A DNA stretch of 64,000 nt from Geobacillus thermocatenulatus (GCF_002217655.1 NZ_NEWK01000001.1:320001-384000), one strand, 5' to 3'. Positions 16,896 through 26,424 are shown, numbered from the stretch's first letter. Translations and numbers: made by a program. Notes: generated by a model from the sequence alone, not told the origin.

Positions 16896-17675
16896 ATGAC
16901 ACGACCATTCCACATGGCGGCTGCCGTCTGCCTCGCCGCCGCCATCGCCCTCGGAGGAAATGGGCAAACGGCTGCCGCCGCCGTCCAATGGGGGCAAGTC
17001 CAATGGAAGCAAGGCATGATCGGCAAAGTCGTCATTTTGCGCGACACGCCCCTATACCGCCTAAACGGAGCCTCATGGCAGTCCGCCATGACGGCGAAAC
17101 AAGGGCGCGAGTATCGCGTCTACAGCCAAAAACGGGCAGGTGGCGCCGTTTATTACAGCCTCGGCGGCGGACTGTACGCCAAACAAGGGGGTGCCATCCA
17201 ATACGTGCCGTTCACAAAAGACGAGCTTCTCTCCCTTGTCGCCCGCTCATTGAAAGGCCAGTATACGGTGCAGGCGGGAACACAATCCGTCCCGTTCGTC
17301 ATCGAGCGGCAAAAAGGAAATCGTCTGTTCGGCTGGTACTTATACGGCCAAAACATGTCATTGCCGCTTGAAGGCCGCTTCGACGGCGCCTCGGTGACGC
17401 TCTCCATTTATTTCAACGACAATGCCGACGCGATCGCCGACTCGATCTCGTATTTAAAAGCATACAACGTGCCGAAGGAAGAGATCGAAAAAATCGCCCA
17501 AGAGCTTGCCAACAGCGGCGATTACGCCATGCAGCTGCAATTTTCCATCACCAACAGCCCGGAACAATTCGCCGGACAGTTCCGCTTTCTCGATTTGTAC
17601 TTGAATGATCGCTATGACGTCGTCAAAATGGCGCTCGGCCAACCGATGAGCGTCACGGTGAAGAAAAACGATTGA
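16896..17675 (+). CDS. Exported protein with an N-terminal SLAP-like module
   Basis: The 259-residue protein has a signal peptide (MTRPFHMAAAVCLAAAIALG, cut near TAAAA). Residues about 31-108 form a module whose pattern (VQW, WKQGMIGK, LYRL, GREYRVYSQKR, YYSLGGGLY) recurs at the C-terminus of the nucleotidase at 49030. It resembles S-layer-associated (SLAP) wall-binding repeats. The rest (KDELLSLVARSLKGQY...) is a soluble domain I do not know. It follows the NlpC/P60 gene by 42 bp, so the two may be co-transcribed. An envelope role is inferred. Confidence 0.7.
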   Translation: MTRPFHMAAAVCLAAAIALGGNGQTAAAAVQWGQVQWKQGMIGKVVILRDTPLYRLNGASWQSAMTAKQGREYRVYSQKRAGGAVYYSLGGGLYAKQGGAIQYVPFTKDELLSLVARSLKGQYTVQAGTQSVPFVIERQKGNRLFGWYLYGQNMSLPLEGRFDGASVTLSIYFNDNADAIADSISYLKAYNVPKEEIEKIAQELANSGDYAMQLQFSITNSPEQFAGQFRFLDLYLNDRYDVVKMALGQPMSVTVKKND

Positions 17676-18047
17676 TGTTTTTGCACAAAATGTTTGCCAA
17701 TCAAAACCATCAAACTTCCAAAATATTGTTCTAAATTTCTGTTATAGGCATATTCATATCAATGTCGCCATCAATGGAAATCATTTCAATGGCATATTCT
17801 CTAAAAAATTTGTATTTAGGGCTAGAATTTAGAAGAAAAATGTATTATTATAGGAGACGTGGAGCATTAAGGAATGATGTGAAAGTGCTAGCACTGGATG
17901 ATAGACTTGCTAATAAGTCTACCATCTGGACACACAGGATGATGTTGGTTCATGTTAGCACCTTTTAGGCAATGAATCTACTAAACGGCCGCCGTTTAGG
18001 GTCATTGCCCTAAAGTTTCATAAAAACGAAGGGGGATTTTAGGCTTT
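17676..18047 (+). promoter_or_regulatory. Long leader of the S-layer gene with a 16-bp nested hairpin
   Basis: This 372-bp stretch has no credible gene; a 68-codon frame at 17762 has no ribosome site. It holds AGTGCTAGCACT (17884-17895), the hairpin GACTT/AAGTC (17904-17919), and a strong nested stem at 17968-18009: GGCAATGA and CTAAACGG pair with CCGTTTAG and TCATTGCC around a CCG loop. There is no T run, so it is not a terminator. GAAGGGGGA follows 12 nt before the ATG. Long structured leaders are known to stabilise S-layer mRNAs. Confidence 0.6.
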
Positions 18048-20759
18048 ATGGACAAGAAGAAAGCAGTCAAACTCGCCACAGCCAGCGCTGTAGCAGCGAG
18101 CGCTTTCGTCGCCGCCAACCCGCACGCTTCCCAAGCGGCAACGGACGTGGCGACGGTCGTGAGCCAAGCGAAAGCGCAATTTAAAGCAGCGTATTATGCG
18201 TACAGCCACGCGGTAACGGAAACGGGCAAACTCCCGAACATCAGCGACGTATATGCCGCCTACAACAAAGCAAAACAAGCATATGCGAACGCGGTCGCTG
18301 TCGTGAACAAAGCCGGCGGCGCGAAAAAAGACGCGTATTTGGCTGACTTGCAAGCTACATACGAAACGTATGTATTCAAAGCTAACCCGAAATCGGGCGA
18401 AGCGCGCGTGGCTACGTACATCGACGCTTACAACTACGCAGTCAAACTTGACAGCCTGCGTCAAGATCTGGCGAAAGCTGTCGAAGCAAAAGACTTGGCA
18501 AAAGCCGAAGAGCTCTACCACAAAATTTCGTACGAGCTCAAAACGCGCACGGTCATTCTCGACCGCGTCTACGGCCAATCGACGCGCGATCTGCTTCGTT
18601 CGCAATACAAAAACGAAGCGCAAAAACTGCGCGACAGCTTGATCTACGACATCACGGTTTCGATCAAAGCGCGTGAAGCGCAAGACGCCGCTAAAGCCGG
18701 CAACCTAGACAAAGCGAAAGCCGCACTTGACCAAGTCAATCAATACGTATCGAAAGTAACGGATGCGTTCAAAGCACAGCTGCAAAAAGCAGCCCAAGAC
18801 GCCAACGCGGCGTATGAAGCGGCGCTGCCTCCAAAAGTGGAAAGTGTAACAGCCGTTAACGCCAAAACGTTGGAAATCAAATTCAACAAAGCGGTCGATG
18901 CTGCAACGGTAATCGACAACAAAGGAACAAGCGATACGTCCGATGACGTCGTGAAAGCGAGTGCTATTACACTCACAGCGATTGACAGCCAAGGACCGGT
19001 TTCCACCGTGAAAGCATCGTTGAGCGATGATAAGAAAACGCTGAAATTGGTGGCTGATGGCAGTCAATTTTTCACGAAACGTTATGTAGTCGACATTAAA
19101 AATGTCAAGACGTTGGATGGCAAAGATGTTCCATCCTACACGACGACGATTGACACAACAGATTCGGTACGTCCGAGCGTTCTGTCGTCCTCTTACGCCG
19201 ACAACGGCTTGACACTGAAAGTGAAGTTCTCTGAACCTCTTGCCAGTGTCGGAACAGTAAAACTGTACGACGGAACAACCGAGATTTCCGTTTCTCCGAA
19301 GTTCACGGCTGGCGACGATGAAATGACGATCAATCTCGCATCTTCATCTGTGCCCGTGAATAAAGACTTGACATTGAAAATCTTCGGTGCTGTCGACTAC
19401 AACGGTAATGTCATCAATCCGAACCCAGCTGAATTGACTGTCAAAAAGACAACGGTAGATACCACGAAGCCGACGGTTCAAAACATCGAAGCGGTCAATA
19501 CGAAAACAGTGAAAGTAACGTTCAGCGAAAAATTGCTGAGCAATCCGACCATCAAAATCGGTGGCCAAACAGCATCTGTTTCGGTTGATTCGACCGGCTT
19601 AGTCTACACGGCAACGTTGGCTAATGCTCTGTCGGAAGGTGTGTATGCAGTTGAGGTAAGTGATTATAAGGATTTGGCGGGTAATGCTGGGGATACGTAC
19701 ACGAAAGTTGTTCAGCTGAAGGCAGATACCACAGCGCCGAAATTCGTCAGCAGCCAAGTAGTAAAAATTGACGGCGTCGAGCATCTTGTCTTGACATTCG
19801 ACGAAGAAGTCACGACTGGCAGCAACGTTACAATCGTTCAAACGAGCGATAAGTATATTGACGAAAACAACGTACTGAAACAGGTCGGCACATCTTTGAC
19901 AACAACTAGCGACAATTTCAAATTATATCTGCCGACAGATGGAAAATCGAAATCCGTTGCATTGAATATTTCTTCCTTGCCAAAAGGCACGTACACCGTG
20001 ACGCTGCCGAAAGGTTTAGTAAGCGATTTGGCTGGCAATTCATATGCTGAGCGTAAACAAATTACGTTCGTTCGCGGCTCTGACAGCTTAACGACGAAGC
20101 CAGCTCTTGATACAAACTATGACGCCAATGGTGTTAAAGCGGACAACAACAACGAATTAGTATTTGCGTTCACGCAAAATCTGGACGCTTCTGCATTGAA
20201 CTTGTCCAACTTCAACATCAACGGATTGACTGTCACGAAAGCCGTCTTTGATGTTGATACGAAACACATTCGCGTGACGCTCGCCCCGGGAGCAAATACG
20301 TGGACGGGTACACACGTCATTACCATCAGCAACATTAAGAATACGTCTGGGCTCGTCATGGATACCGTGACCGTGAGCGAATTTATGAAAGAAAACGTGG
20401 CTCCGACGTTTACGGCGACCTTAACCAGCGCAGACGTCATCCGTGTCGACTTTAGCGAACCGGTGGCAAATGCGACGATCAATAGTCCACTTTCTGCTAA
20501 CAACTTTACCGTAAAAGTCGATGGTAATGTTGTCACTGTATCTAGTGTTTACGAAGACAACAATGCTAATACCGGAGTACAGGGTTCGAAAGGGTACAAA
20601 ACGGTTTACCTGAAATTGCAGTCTCCTGTGAGCGACTTGTCCAAACCGATTACGCTGTCCGCAAAAGACATTGTGGATGTGGATCAAACAGGTGCGATTA
20701 ATAGTAATAATGTAGTTGGCAACAATGTTTCCGATGCTGTTGTAAACGTGGCAAAATAA
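18048..20759 (+). CDS. S-layer protein, SbsC type
   Basis: The 903-residue protein has the signal peptide and N-terminal domain of the Geobacillus stearothermophilus SbsC group (MDKKKAVKLATASAVAASAF, then ATDVATVVSQAKAQFKAAYY and VATYIDAYNYAVKLDSLRQD). This helical region, about residues 32-260, binds the secondary cell-wall polymer; there are no SLH domains. The remainder is a chain of Ig-like domains with repeated forms such as DTTKPTVQNIEAVNTKTVKV. It is shorter than SbsC (about 1,100 residues). It assembles into the outer lattice. The glycan locus downstream suggests it is glycosylated. Confidence 0.93.
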   Translation: MDKKKAVKLATASAVAASAFVAANPHASQAATDVATVVSQAKAQFKAAYYAYSHAVTETGKLPNISDVYAAYNKAKQAYANAVAVVNKAGGAKKDAYLADLQATYETYVFKANPKSGEARVATYIDAYNYAVKLDSLRQDLAKAVEAKDLAKAEELYHKISYELKTRTVILDRVYGQSTRDLLRSQYKNEAQKLRDSLIYDITVSIKAREAQDAAKAGNLDKAKAALDQVNQYVSKVTDAFKAQLQKAAQDANAAYEAALPPKVESVTAVNAKTLEIKFNKAVDAATVIDNKGTSDTSDDVVKASAITLTAIDSQGPVSTVKASLSDDKKTLKLVADGSQFFTKRYVVDIKNVKTLDGKDVPSYTTTIDTTDSVRPSVLSSSYADNGLTLKVKFSEPLASVGTVKLYDGTTEISVSPKFTAGDDEMTINLASSSVPVNKDLTLKIFGAVDYNGNVINPNPAELTVKKTTVDTTKPTVQNIEAVNTKTVKVTFSEKLLSNPTIKIGGQTASVSVDSTGLVYTATLANALSEGVYAVEVSDYKDLAGNAGDTYTKVVQLKADTTAPKFVSSQVVKIDGVEHLVLTFDEEVTTGSNVTIVQTSDKYIDENNVLKQVGTSLTTTSDNFKLYLPTDGKSKSVALNISSLPKGTYTVTLPKGLVSDLAGNSYAERKQITFVRGSDSLTTKPALDTNYDANGVKADNNNELVFAFTQNLDASALNLSNFNINGLTVTKAVFDVDTKHIRVTLAPGANTWTGTHVITISNIKNTSGLVMDTVTVSEFMKENVAPTFTATLTSADVIRVDFSEPVANATINSPLSANNFTVKVDGNVVTVSSVYEDNNANTGVQGSKGYKTVYLKLQSPVSDLSKPITLSAKDIVDVDQTGAINSNNVVGNNVSDAVVNVAK

Positions 20760-20785
20760 GGCTGGAGTGTATAGCAAGGCAGCAA

Positions 20786-20830
20786 CCCTCCCATGAAAGT
20801 GGTGAACTCACTTTCATGGGAGGGTCTTTT
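20786..20830 (+). terminator. Strong terminator of the S-layer gene
   Basis: A perfect 15-bp stem CCCTCCCATGAAAGT/ACTTTCATGGGAGGG with a 9-nt loop is followed by TCTTTT, 27 bp after the stop codon. Confidence 0.9.
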
Positions 20831-20885
20831 GTGAGATTCTTTTTCAAATGATGTATCATCAGGGAAACAACTGAATTTTAAAGGT

Positions 20886-21022
20886 TTTCATCAAAAGTTG
20901 TACTTGACTGCCTCAGAATAGGTCTTGCTTGCGTCTGTAAGGAAAAATCCGTAAATGAATAGCTGTGATGCGTGATGATTCAAACGATGTCGTGCTTGTC
21001 AATTACATGTTGTGGTGATGAA
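20886..21022 (+). mobile_element. MITE family 1, copy A
   Basis: A 137-bp element whose ends read TTCATCAAAAGTTGTACTTG on the left and GTCAATTACATGTTGTGG (then TGATGAA) on the right, imperfect inverted repeats shared with the copies at 26654-26803 and 55609-55737. No ORF. No target duplication is visible for this copy. It makes up most of the gap between the S-layer terminator and the TPR gene. Confidence 0.6.
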
Positions 21023-21143
21023 CCACTTTTAGCAAAAAGCTGCTCTGTTGCCGTTTCAACCACCTATTGCTTTATAGGGCAAAATGCACTAAAATTTACA
21101 AGTGGGAGGTTGTCGATTTTTGCAGAATGAGGAGAATTTACTC

Positions 21144-21629
21144 ATGCATGGAAAATGGGACCGATACGTGTTTCTTAGTCTGCTAGTCTTGATTTTATCG
21201 GGAATCAGCTATGCTCACTGGAAAGGCCAACAACAGGACGAGCAGTTTCTAAAAGACTATACTGAGTATCAACAGGCGGTTCAGTTGATGCAGCAGGGAC
21301 GGGCAGAGCAGGCTTTGCCGTTATTGCGGTCGTTGCTGGGCAAATACCCGGATCGTTACAACATCATGCGCACACTTGGTTTGGCGTATGCGATGAAAAA
21401 TGATTTTCAGAAGGCTGCTTTTTATTACGAAAAAGCGATTAGAAAAAGGCCGTTCTTGCAACAGGATCCGATTTTCACGTTGCAATTTGGCGAGATTCTG
21501 TATTACAACGGTGAGTATGCGAAAGCGAAAGCATACTTGGAGAAAAGCAAACAGTTGCCTGGATCAGAAACGTATCATGCTAGAATCGATGAACTGTTGT
21601 CTCAAATCCAGCATCAAAAATCATCATAA
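21144..21629 (+). CDS. Membrane-anchored TPR protein
   Basis: The 161-residue protein has one N-terminal membrane helix (RYVFLSLLVLILSGISYAHW) and then about three TPR-like helical pairs (YNIMRTLGLAYAMKNDFQKA, FQFGEILYYNGEYAKAKAYL-type motifs). The start at 21144 follows TGAGGAG. It is 14 bp upstream of a ligase-like gene, and TPR proteins often partner O-antigen ligase-type glycosyltransferases; in some members the TPR is fused to the ligase. A scaffold role in protein or wall glycosylation is inferred. Confidence 0.7.
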   Translation: MHGKWDRYVFLSLLVLILSGISYAHWKGQQQDEQFLKDYTEYQQAVQLMQQGRAEQALPLLRSLLGKYPDRYNIMRTLGLAYAMKNDFQKAAFYYEKAIRKRPFLQQDPIFTLQFGEILYYNGEYAKAKAYLEKSKQLPGSETYHARIDELLSQIQHQKSS

Positions 21630-21643
21630 GGTGAGAAGCGAAC

Positions 21644-23242
21644 ATGTCTGATTGGTATAAATATTTAAATATTGAACGTGATGAACATGAGGACCAACTG
21701 GATATGGAACGGGTCGATGCGATATTGTTTTGGGGGCTGGCATTCATTGTACTGGCCATTCCATTGATCGCAAGAGTGCATATTGGCGACTTTATCAGCC
21801 CGTCGATTACCCAAACCGATGTATTGGACACAGGAAAAAAAGCGGATGTATTTACATACTATAAATTTATCGTGTTTCTTGTCTCTACAGCGTTTCTCAG
21901 CCTTGTTTTTCTATATAAAGTATTCGTGTTGAACTACCAGATTCCGAAAACAAAAATCAACATCGCTCTAGCAGTTTTAGCTGTCTGTTTGACGTTGTCA
22001 GCTGTTTTGGCGCCCTATAAAACATTGGCCTTGTACGGAATGTATGACCGGCATGAGGGAACGATCACGTATTTATGCTACTTGATGTTGTTTTTCATTG
22101 CGTCTAATATACGCTACACCCTAAGACGCATCCAATGGCTCATTTATTGCTTCACTCCATTTGTCATCATGAATGCGATATTGGGGATCGTCAATTTCTT
22201 TGGTTATGATGTATTAAAGCTCCATTGGGTGCAAAACCTGCTGTATTCCAGTCTCCCAGAAGGAGCAAAACTAGCTCAAGGCTCCCGCTTTCTCGCTACG
22301 ATCAACCACGGAAACTATGTGAGCGGGATTTCAGCTTTTTTCATCGCTCTTTTCTCATATTTGACGATTTTCGAAAAAAGACTGTGGCGAAAAATCGTCA
22401 ATGGTCTATTCGCCTCATTAGCGTTTGCCATGCTTCTTTCTTCGCTTGCCAGCAGTGGTTTTGTCACGCTAGTGTTGATGAGTCCGTTGTTCATTTATAT
22501 GTTTGTGAAGGCTGAACAGAAAAAAACAGCGGTTCTTTCGAGCTTGGTATTGGTTGTCGCCTTTGTTGCCATTTACATTCCTTTTGTGAAACACAATAGC
22601 CGTGTTTGGGATGAGACCATTGGCTTCTTCATCCCGTACAATCCGTTTCAACAGCATCATCAGCAAGAAGCAGCATTGGATGAAGCGATAATGGATATCA
22701 AGCAAATAGCAGGAAATATCACGAAAAAGGTTGTAAGCGGCTCATTGGCCTATGCCGATGAGCAGGAATACAAACTTCCTGAGCTCCCGGGACCGGGGAT
22801 AGCACCGGGATCAGGTCGGGCCTTTATTTGGGAAAAAGCGTTAGAACTTATTTCTGAGAAGCCGTTTCTAGGATATGGACTAGATACATTTCCGTATTTC
22901 TTTAATCAAGATGATCCGGAAAAAAATTCGAATTTAGGTGAAGGATATAGTGTGATTGTCGATAAGCCCCACAATATGTATATCGGTATGGCATTTGGAG
23001 CAGGGATCGTAGCATTATCTGCCTTAGTAGTTGTGATAGCGGGGGGCCTCATACAGTTGCTGCGTTCTGTCCACGTACGCCTCAATGCATATGTTGCAGC
23101 GCTTTCCGCGGGTCTGATGGCTTATGCCATTCAAGGCATGTTTAACGATTCCATTATTGGAACTGCTGTATTCTTTTGGGTGGGACTAGGTGTTTCCATC
23201 GGATTTTCACGCATAACAACCAAACAAATCAGTCAAAGGTAG
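21644..23242 (+). CDS. O-antigen ligase/polymerase family membrane protein
   Basis: The 532-residue protein has about 12 membrane helices and a large extracytoplasmic loop containing GSGRAFIWEKALELI and FLGYGLDTFPYFF, and later DKPHNMYIGMAFG, the Wzy_C (O-antigen ligase) signature. In the Geobacillus S-layer glycosylation loci a protein of this class (WsaB) transfers the finished glycan to the S-layer protein. The position one gene after the S-layer gene suggests the same job, though a polymerase role is possible. Confidence 0.75.
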   Translation: MSDWYKYLNIERDEHEDQLDMERVDAILFWGLAFIVLAIPLIARVHIGDFISPSITQTDVLDTGKKADVFTYYKFIVFLVSTAFLSLVFLYKVFVLNYQIPKTKINIALAVLAVCLTLSAVLAPYKTLALYGMYDRHEGTITYLCYLMLFFIASNIRYTLRRIQWLIYCFTPFVIMNAILGIVNFFGYDVLKLHWVQNLLYSSLPEGAKLAQGSRFLATINHGNYVSGISAFFIALFSYLTIFEKRLWRKIVNGLFASLAFAMLLSSLASSGFVTLVLMSPLFIYMFVKAEQKKTAVLSSLVLVVAFVAIYIPFVKHNSRVWDETIGFFIPYNPFQQHHQQEAALDEAIMDIKQIAGNITKKVVSGSLAYADEQEYKLPELPGPGIAPGSGRAFIWEKALELISEKPFLGYGLDTFPYFFNQDDPEKNSNLGEGYSVIVDKPHNMYIGMAFGAGIVALSALVVVIAGGLIQLLRSVHVRLNAYVAALSAGLMAYAIQGMFNDSIIGTAVFFWVGLGVSIGFSRITTKQISQR

Positions 23243-23248
23243 GAACGG

Positions 23249-24193
23249 ATGATGGATGAAACGATTAGCTTGCGAGAACTCATCGAAACGATATGGAGAG
23301 GAAAATGGATCATTGCGTCTACAACGATTGTAGCGCTAATGCTTTCCGCGCTGGCTAGTTTTGTATGGATCAAACCAACATACTCAGCCAACGCTACGGT
23401 ATCCGTGAATAATGGGATCGTGCCCGGAAAACAATTCGATGAAACGGATAGTTATTTCAATGAGATTATTACGCCCTCGGCCTATATGGAGCGTGTGCAA
23501 TCCCTTTCTGTGATCGAAGAGGGGATCAAAAACGCGCATTTGCAAGGAAAATATATGGCGGAACAAGTCAAAGGGAGTTTAAGCGTTGAAAATGTGCCGA
23601 ATACCAATTTGGTCCGTGTCACCCTCAAGGCGGCCAATCCCTCTGACACCAAAAAGCTGTTGGACGGGATTTTAAACGCTGTGAACCAATCTATATGGAA
23701 AGATATTCAAACAGGTGTTGAGAAAGATCTCCACCACTTCATGAAACTGAAACAAAAAGAGCATGTTCAACTGCAGCAAACCATCAAACGTTATCGTCAG
23801 GAAGCAGCGTCTTTGAAGCTGCCGCCGTCCCTTTTGCTTGATGCAGTGATTTCCTATAATAACCAATATATCATGACCTTAGACTCAGACCACCTACGTA
23901 ATATTTCATCTCTTTCGGAAAAAGAGTTAATTGCTTTAAATGAGTTGAGCAATCAAATCAAATCGTTGGCTGACCGTTACCGTCAATACGTCAATAAGGA
24001 GCAGCAGTTGCGGGATTTTATACACACATTTTCCATTGGAAATAAAATCTTAACCATCTCTGCTCCCGTCGTTCCCCAAGCACCCGACAGCCCGAAACCG
24101 CTCTTGAATATGGCGATTGCTTTTGTGGCGGGCGCCATGATTGGAACAGGAATGGTCTTTTTCCGCCGTTATTGGGAGGAATCGGGGCGATAA
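23249..24193 (+). CDS. Wzz-like chain-length determinant protein
   Basis: The 314-residue protein has the Wzz layout: a short cytoplasmic start (ISLRELIETIWRGKWIIAST), TM1 at about residues 20-40, a long periplasm-side helical domain, and TM2 near the end, preceded by VPQAPDSPKPLLNMAI, the Pro-rich motif of the family. No kinase domain follows. It sets polysaccharide chain length. It is 6 bp behind the ligase-like gene, so TPR, ligase and Wzz form one operon. Confidence 0.82.
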   Translation: MMDETISLRELIETIWRGKWIIASTTIVALMLSALASFVWIKPTYSANATVSVNNGIVPGKQFDETDSYFNEIITPSAYMERVQSLSVIEEGIKNAHLQGKYMAEQVKGSLSVENVPNTNLVRVTLKAANPSDTKKLLDGILNAVNQSIWKDIQTGVEKDLHHFMKLKQKEHVQLQQTIKRYRQEAASLKLPPSLLLDAVISYNNQYIMTLDSDHLRNISSLSEKELIALNELSNQIKSLADRYRQYVNKEQQLRDFIHTFSIGNKILTISAPVVPQAPDSPKPLLNMAIAFVAGAMIGTGMVFFRRYWEESGR

Positions 24194-24873
24194 CGAAAAG
24201 GAACAGCTCATTCGAGAGAAGGATGCTTGCATAGATGGAACAACTTGATGCACTCACTACCTGCGTTTGTTTTGGGCATCATGAGGAAGCAGGGAAAGAT
24301 CGATGGTTCTAGAGAACTGGTAAAAAACGGCCAATTTCGCTGAGCCTGTTGCCTTCAGCCGAAAGAGAAGCGCCGATTTTCCAAATCTTCTCCGTTTGAG
24401 AAAAGAGTTCGTTTCTTGTGATTTTTCACTAAATCGCTAGGCCTTCTAGGAGAATGGTGAAAAACGACCGATTCCGTGGAATCCATTGCTTTCGGTTGAA
24501 AGAGGGACGTTGATTTTACAGGACTCCTCAATTTGAGAAGAGTCGGCTTTTCCCAAATTTCCACTACATCACCGACTTTCTAGGCTTTTTCGCGGAAGTT
24601 GTCTGATCCGTCCCTTTTGAAAAAAGGTCGTGCATAGAGGACAGCTGTGGGTTGGCTGGCCCATCTAAAAGAGAAAAGATGGCGGTGATGTCTCCTTACC
24701 GTTATCAATGGAGGCACTCGGCCATGCCGTGGGTGGGGACGATGACGGTCCTAGCACCTTAGACGCCCGTCGTCGAGGGTGTGGCGTGAGGGCGGGTTCG
24801 ATGCCCGATCTAACTGATTTTGTTTCTATGTGCTTCACTGGCCATGCTATAATCAGAGCAGGGAGGTGAAGCC
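24194..24873. repeat. Non-coding region with two decayed tandem repeats
   Basis: At about 24315-24455 and 24456-24600 the same ~140-bp pattern occurs twice, diverged. Markers are GGTAAAAAACGGCC versus GGTGAAAAACGACC, CTTCAGCCGAAAGAG versus TTTCGGTTGAAAGAG, and CGCTAGGCCTTCTAGG versus CGACTTTCTAGG. No ORF runs through them. A TATAAT box lies at 24848-24853, before the ribosome site of the next gene. Nothing else is recognised. Confidence 0.5.
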
Positions 24874-25296
24874 ATGAGCCAGGAGCTGAAAGAATTGCTT
24901 CGTTCCGTCTTGCAAGAAGAACTGAAACCAGTCCACGACAGGCGCGAGCGGTTGGAAGGCACAGTCGGACACCTTCGTCAAGACGTATCGCAGCTGCAGC
25001 AAGACGTATCACAACTTCAGAAGGATGTCACCCAACTGCAAGAAGGTCAGAAAGCATTGCAACGTGATGTCACCCAGCTGCAACAAGGCCAACAAATATT
25101 AGAACACGAGATGGTCGGCATGAAGCAGATGCAAGAGCGAATCCTCGAAGAGCTGCACATTTCCAAACACAATCAAGCCCTCATGTTGAATGATGTCACG
25201 AGCATCAGAAAATCCGTCGATGTCACCGTCTCGTACTTGCAGCGTCGATCCGATGTGATGTTTGACAAACTGATCGATCATGAAAAAGAAATTTGA
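24874..25296 (+). CDS. Coiled-coil protein of unknown function
   Basis: The 140-residue protein is almost wholly coiled coil, built from degenerate 7- and 11-residue repeats (QDVSQLQQDVSQLQKDVTQL, then LQRDVTQLQQGQQILE). It has no signal peptide. The start follows GGGAGGTGAAGCC, a very good site, with TATAAT 26 bp before the ATG. Such proteins occur widely in Bacillaceae beside mobile or repeat DNA; no function is known to me. Confidence 0.65.
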   Translation: MSQELKELLRSVLQEELKPVHDRRERLEGTVGHLRQDVSQLQQDVSQLQKDVTQLQEGQKALQRDVTQLQQGQQILEHEMVGMKQMQERILEELHISKHNQALMLNDVTSIRKSVDVTVSYLQRRSDVMFDKLIDHEKEI

Positions 25297-25321
25297 AATC
25301 TAAAATCACGGATGCCAAATT

Positions 25322-25404
25322 AAGTCCCAAAAAGGGGCTGTTTTTTATGCCCATATGCATCGGCGCATCGGCGCAACGGCGGTTGCACCGATGCGCGAGG
25401 GCAT
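25322..25404 (+). promoter_or_regulatory. Terminator plus long GC-rich hairpin in the galU leader
   Basis: AGTCCC/GGGGCT followed by TTTTTT (25322-25346) ends the coiled-coil gene. Immediately after it, 25347-25404 folds into a long stem: ATGCCC pairs with GGGCAT, and CGCATCGG-C-GCAAC pairs with GTTGC-A-CCGATGCG around GGCG. It has no T run and lies 35 bp before the galU start, so it may act on the galU leader. Confidence 0.6.
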
Positions 25405-25438
25405 AGGGGCCAACTATACATAGGGGGTTACGTACTAC

Positions 25439-26320
25439 ATGAAAAAAGTGCGCAAAGCGATCATCCCAGCCGCGGGCTTAGGCACGCGCTTCCTCCCGGC
25501 GACGAAGGCGATGCCGAAGGAGATGCTGCCGATTGTCGACAAGCCGACGATCCAATACATCGTCGAAGAAGCCATCGCCTCAGGGATCGAAGACATCATC
25601 ATCGTCACCGGCAAGGGAAAACGCGCCATCGAAGACCATTTCGACATCGCTGTTGAGCTTGAACAAAATTTGATGGAAAAAGGAAAATATGACTTGCTGG
25701 AAAAAGTGAAAGAGCCGTCGAAAGTCGACATTCACTACATCCGCCAGAAAGAGCCGAAAGGGTTGGGACATGCCGTCTGGTGCGCGCGCAACTTCATCGG
25801 CGATGAACCGTTCGCTGTGCTGCTTGGCGATGACATCGTCCAAGCCGACCCGCCGTGCCTCAAGCAGCTCATCGACCAATACGAACAAACATTGAGCTCG
25901 ATCATCGGCGTCAAACAAGTTCCAGACCACGAAACATACCGCTACGGCATCATCGACCCGCTGGAGCAGCACGGACGCCGCTATCAAGTCCGCCAATTCG
26001 TCGAAAAACCAGCGCCAGGCACCGCGCCGTCCAACTTAGCGATCATGGGACGATACATCCTCACGCCGGAGATCTTCTTATTCCTTGAAAAACAAGAAGC
26101 CGGCGCCGGCGGGGAGATTCAACTGACCGATGCGATTCAAAAGCTGAACGAAATTCAGCGCGTCTTTGCGTATGAATTTGAAGGAAAGCGGTACGATGTC
26201 GGGGAGAAGCTCGGGTTTATCAAAACGACGATTGAGTTTGCGGTGCAGAATGAGGAGTTGCGGAAGGAACTGATCCCATTTATGGAACAGTTATTGGAAA
26301 GTGTAGCAGAGAAGGTGTAA
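25439..26320 (+). CDS. galU: UTP-glucose-1-phosphate uridylyltransferase
   Basis: The 293-residue enzyme makes UDP-glucose from UTP and glucose-1-phosphate. The N-terminus has the nucleotidyltransferase signature ([20 protein letters not shown]), then [18 protein letters not shown] and the metal-binding region [27 protein letters not shown] and [16 protein letters not shown] are typical of GalU/GtaB. It probably feeds glycan and teichoic-acid synthesis. GC content is normal for the host, unlike the AT-rich genes that follow. Confidence 0.92.
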   Translation: MKKVRKAIIPAAGLGTRFLPATKAMPKEMLPIVDKPTIQYIVEEAIASGIEDIIIVTGKGKRAIEDHFDIAVELEQNLMEKGKYDLLEKVKEPSKVDIHYIRQKEPKGLGHAVWCARNFIGDEPFAVLLGDDIVQADPPCLKQLIDQYEQTLSSIIGVKQVPDHETYRYGIIDPLEQHGRRYQVRQFVEKPAPGTAPSNLAIMGRYILTPEIFLFLEKQEAGAGGEIQLTDAIQKLNEIQRVFAYEFEGKRYDVGEKLGFIKTTIEFAVQNEELRKELIPFMEQLLESVAEKV

Positions 26321-26424
26321 GAGAAAAAGAAAGAGTGGAATAGAAGTTGACGAAGCTGGGAGGGACGGCAACAATCGAAGCTGCCTACCGCCAATGATAA
26401 CGCCAATGATAAGAAAGATGCTGA

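Noticed and set aside
17762-17968. 68-codon ORF in the S-layer leader
   Set aside because: No ribosome site, atypical composition, and the region has the structured-leader features instead.
24950-25110. CRISPR-like short repeats
   Set aside because: The repeats encode a coiled coil in one frame, with units of 21-33 bp and no spacers. I saw no CRISPR array in the window.
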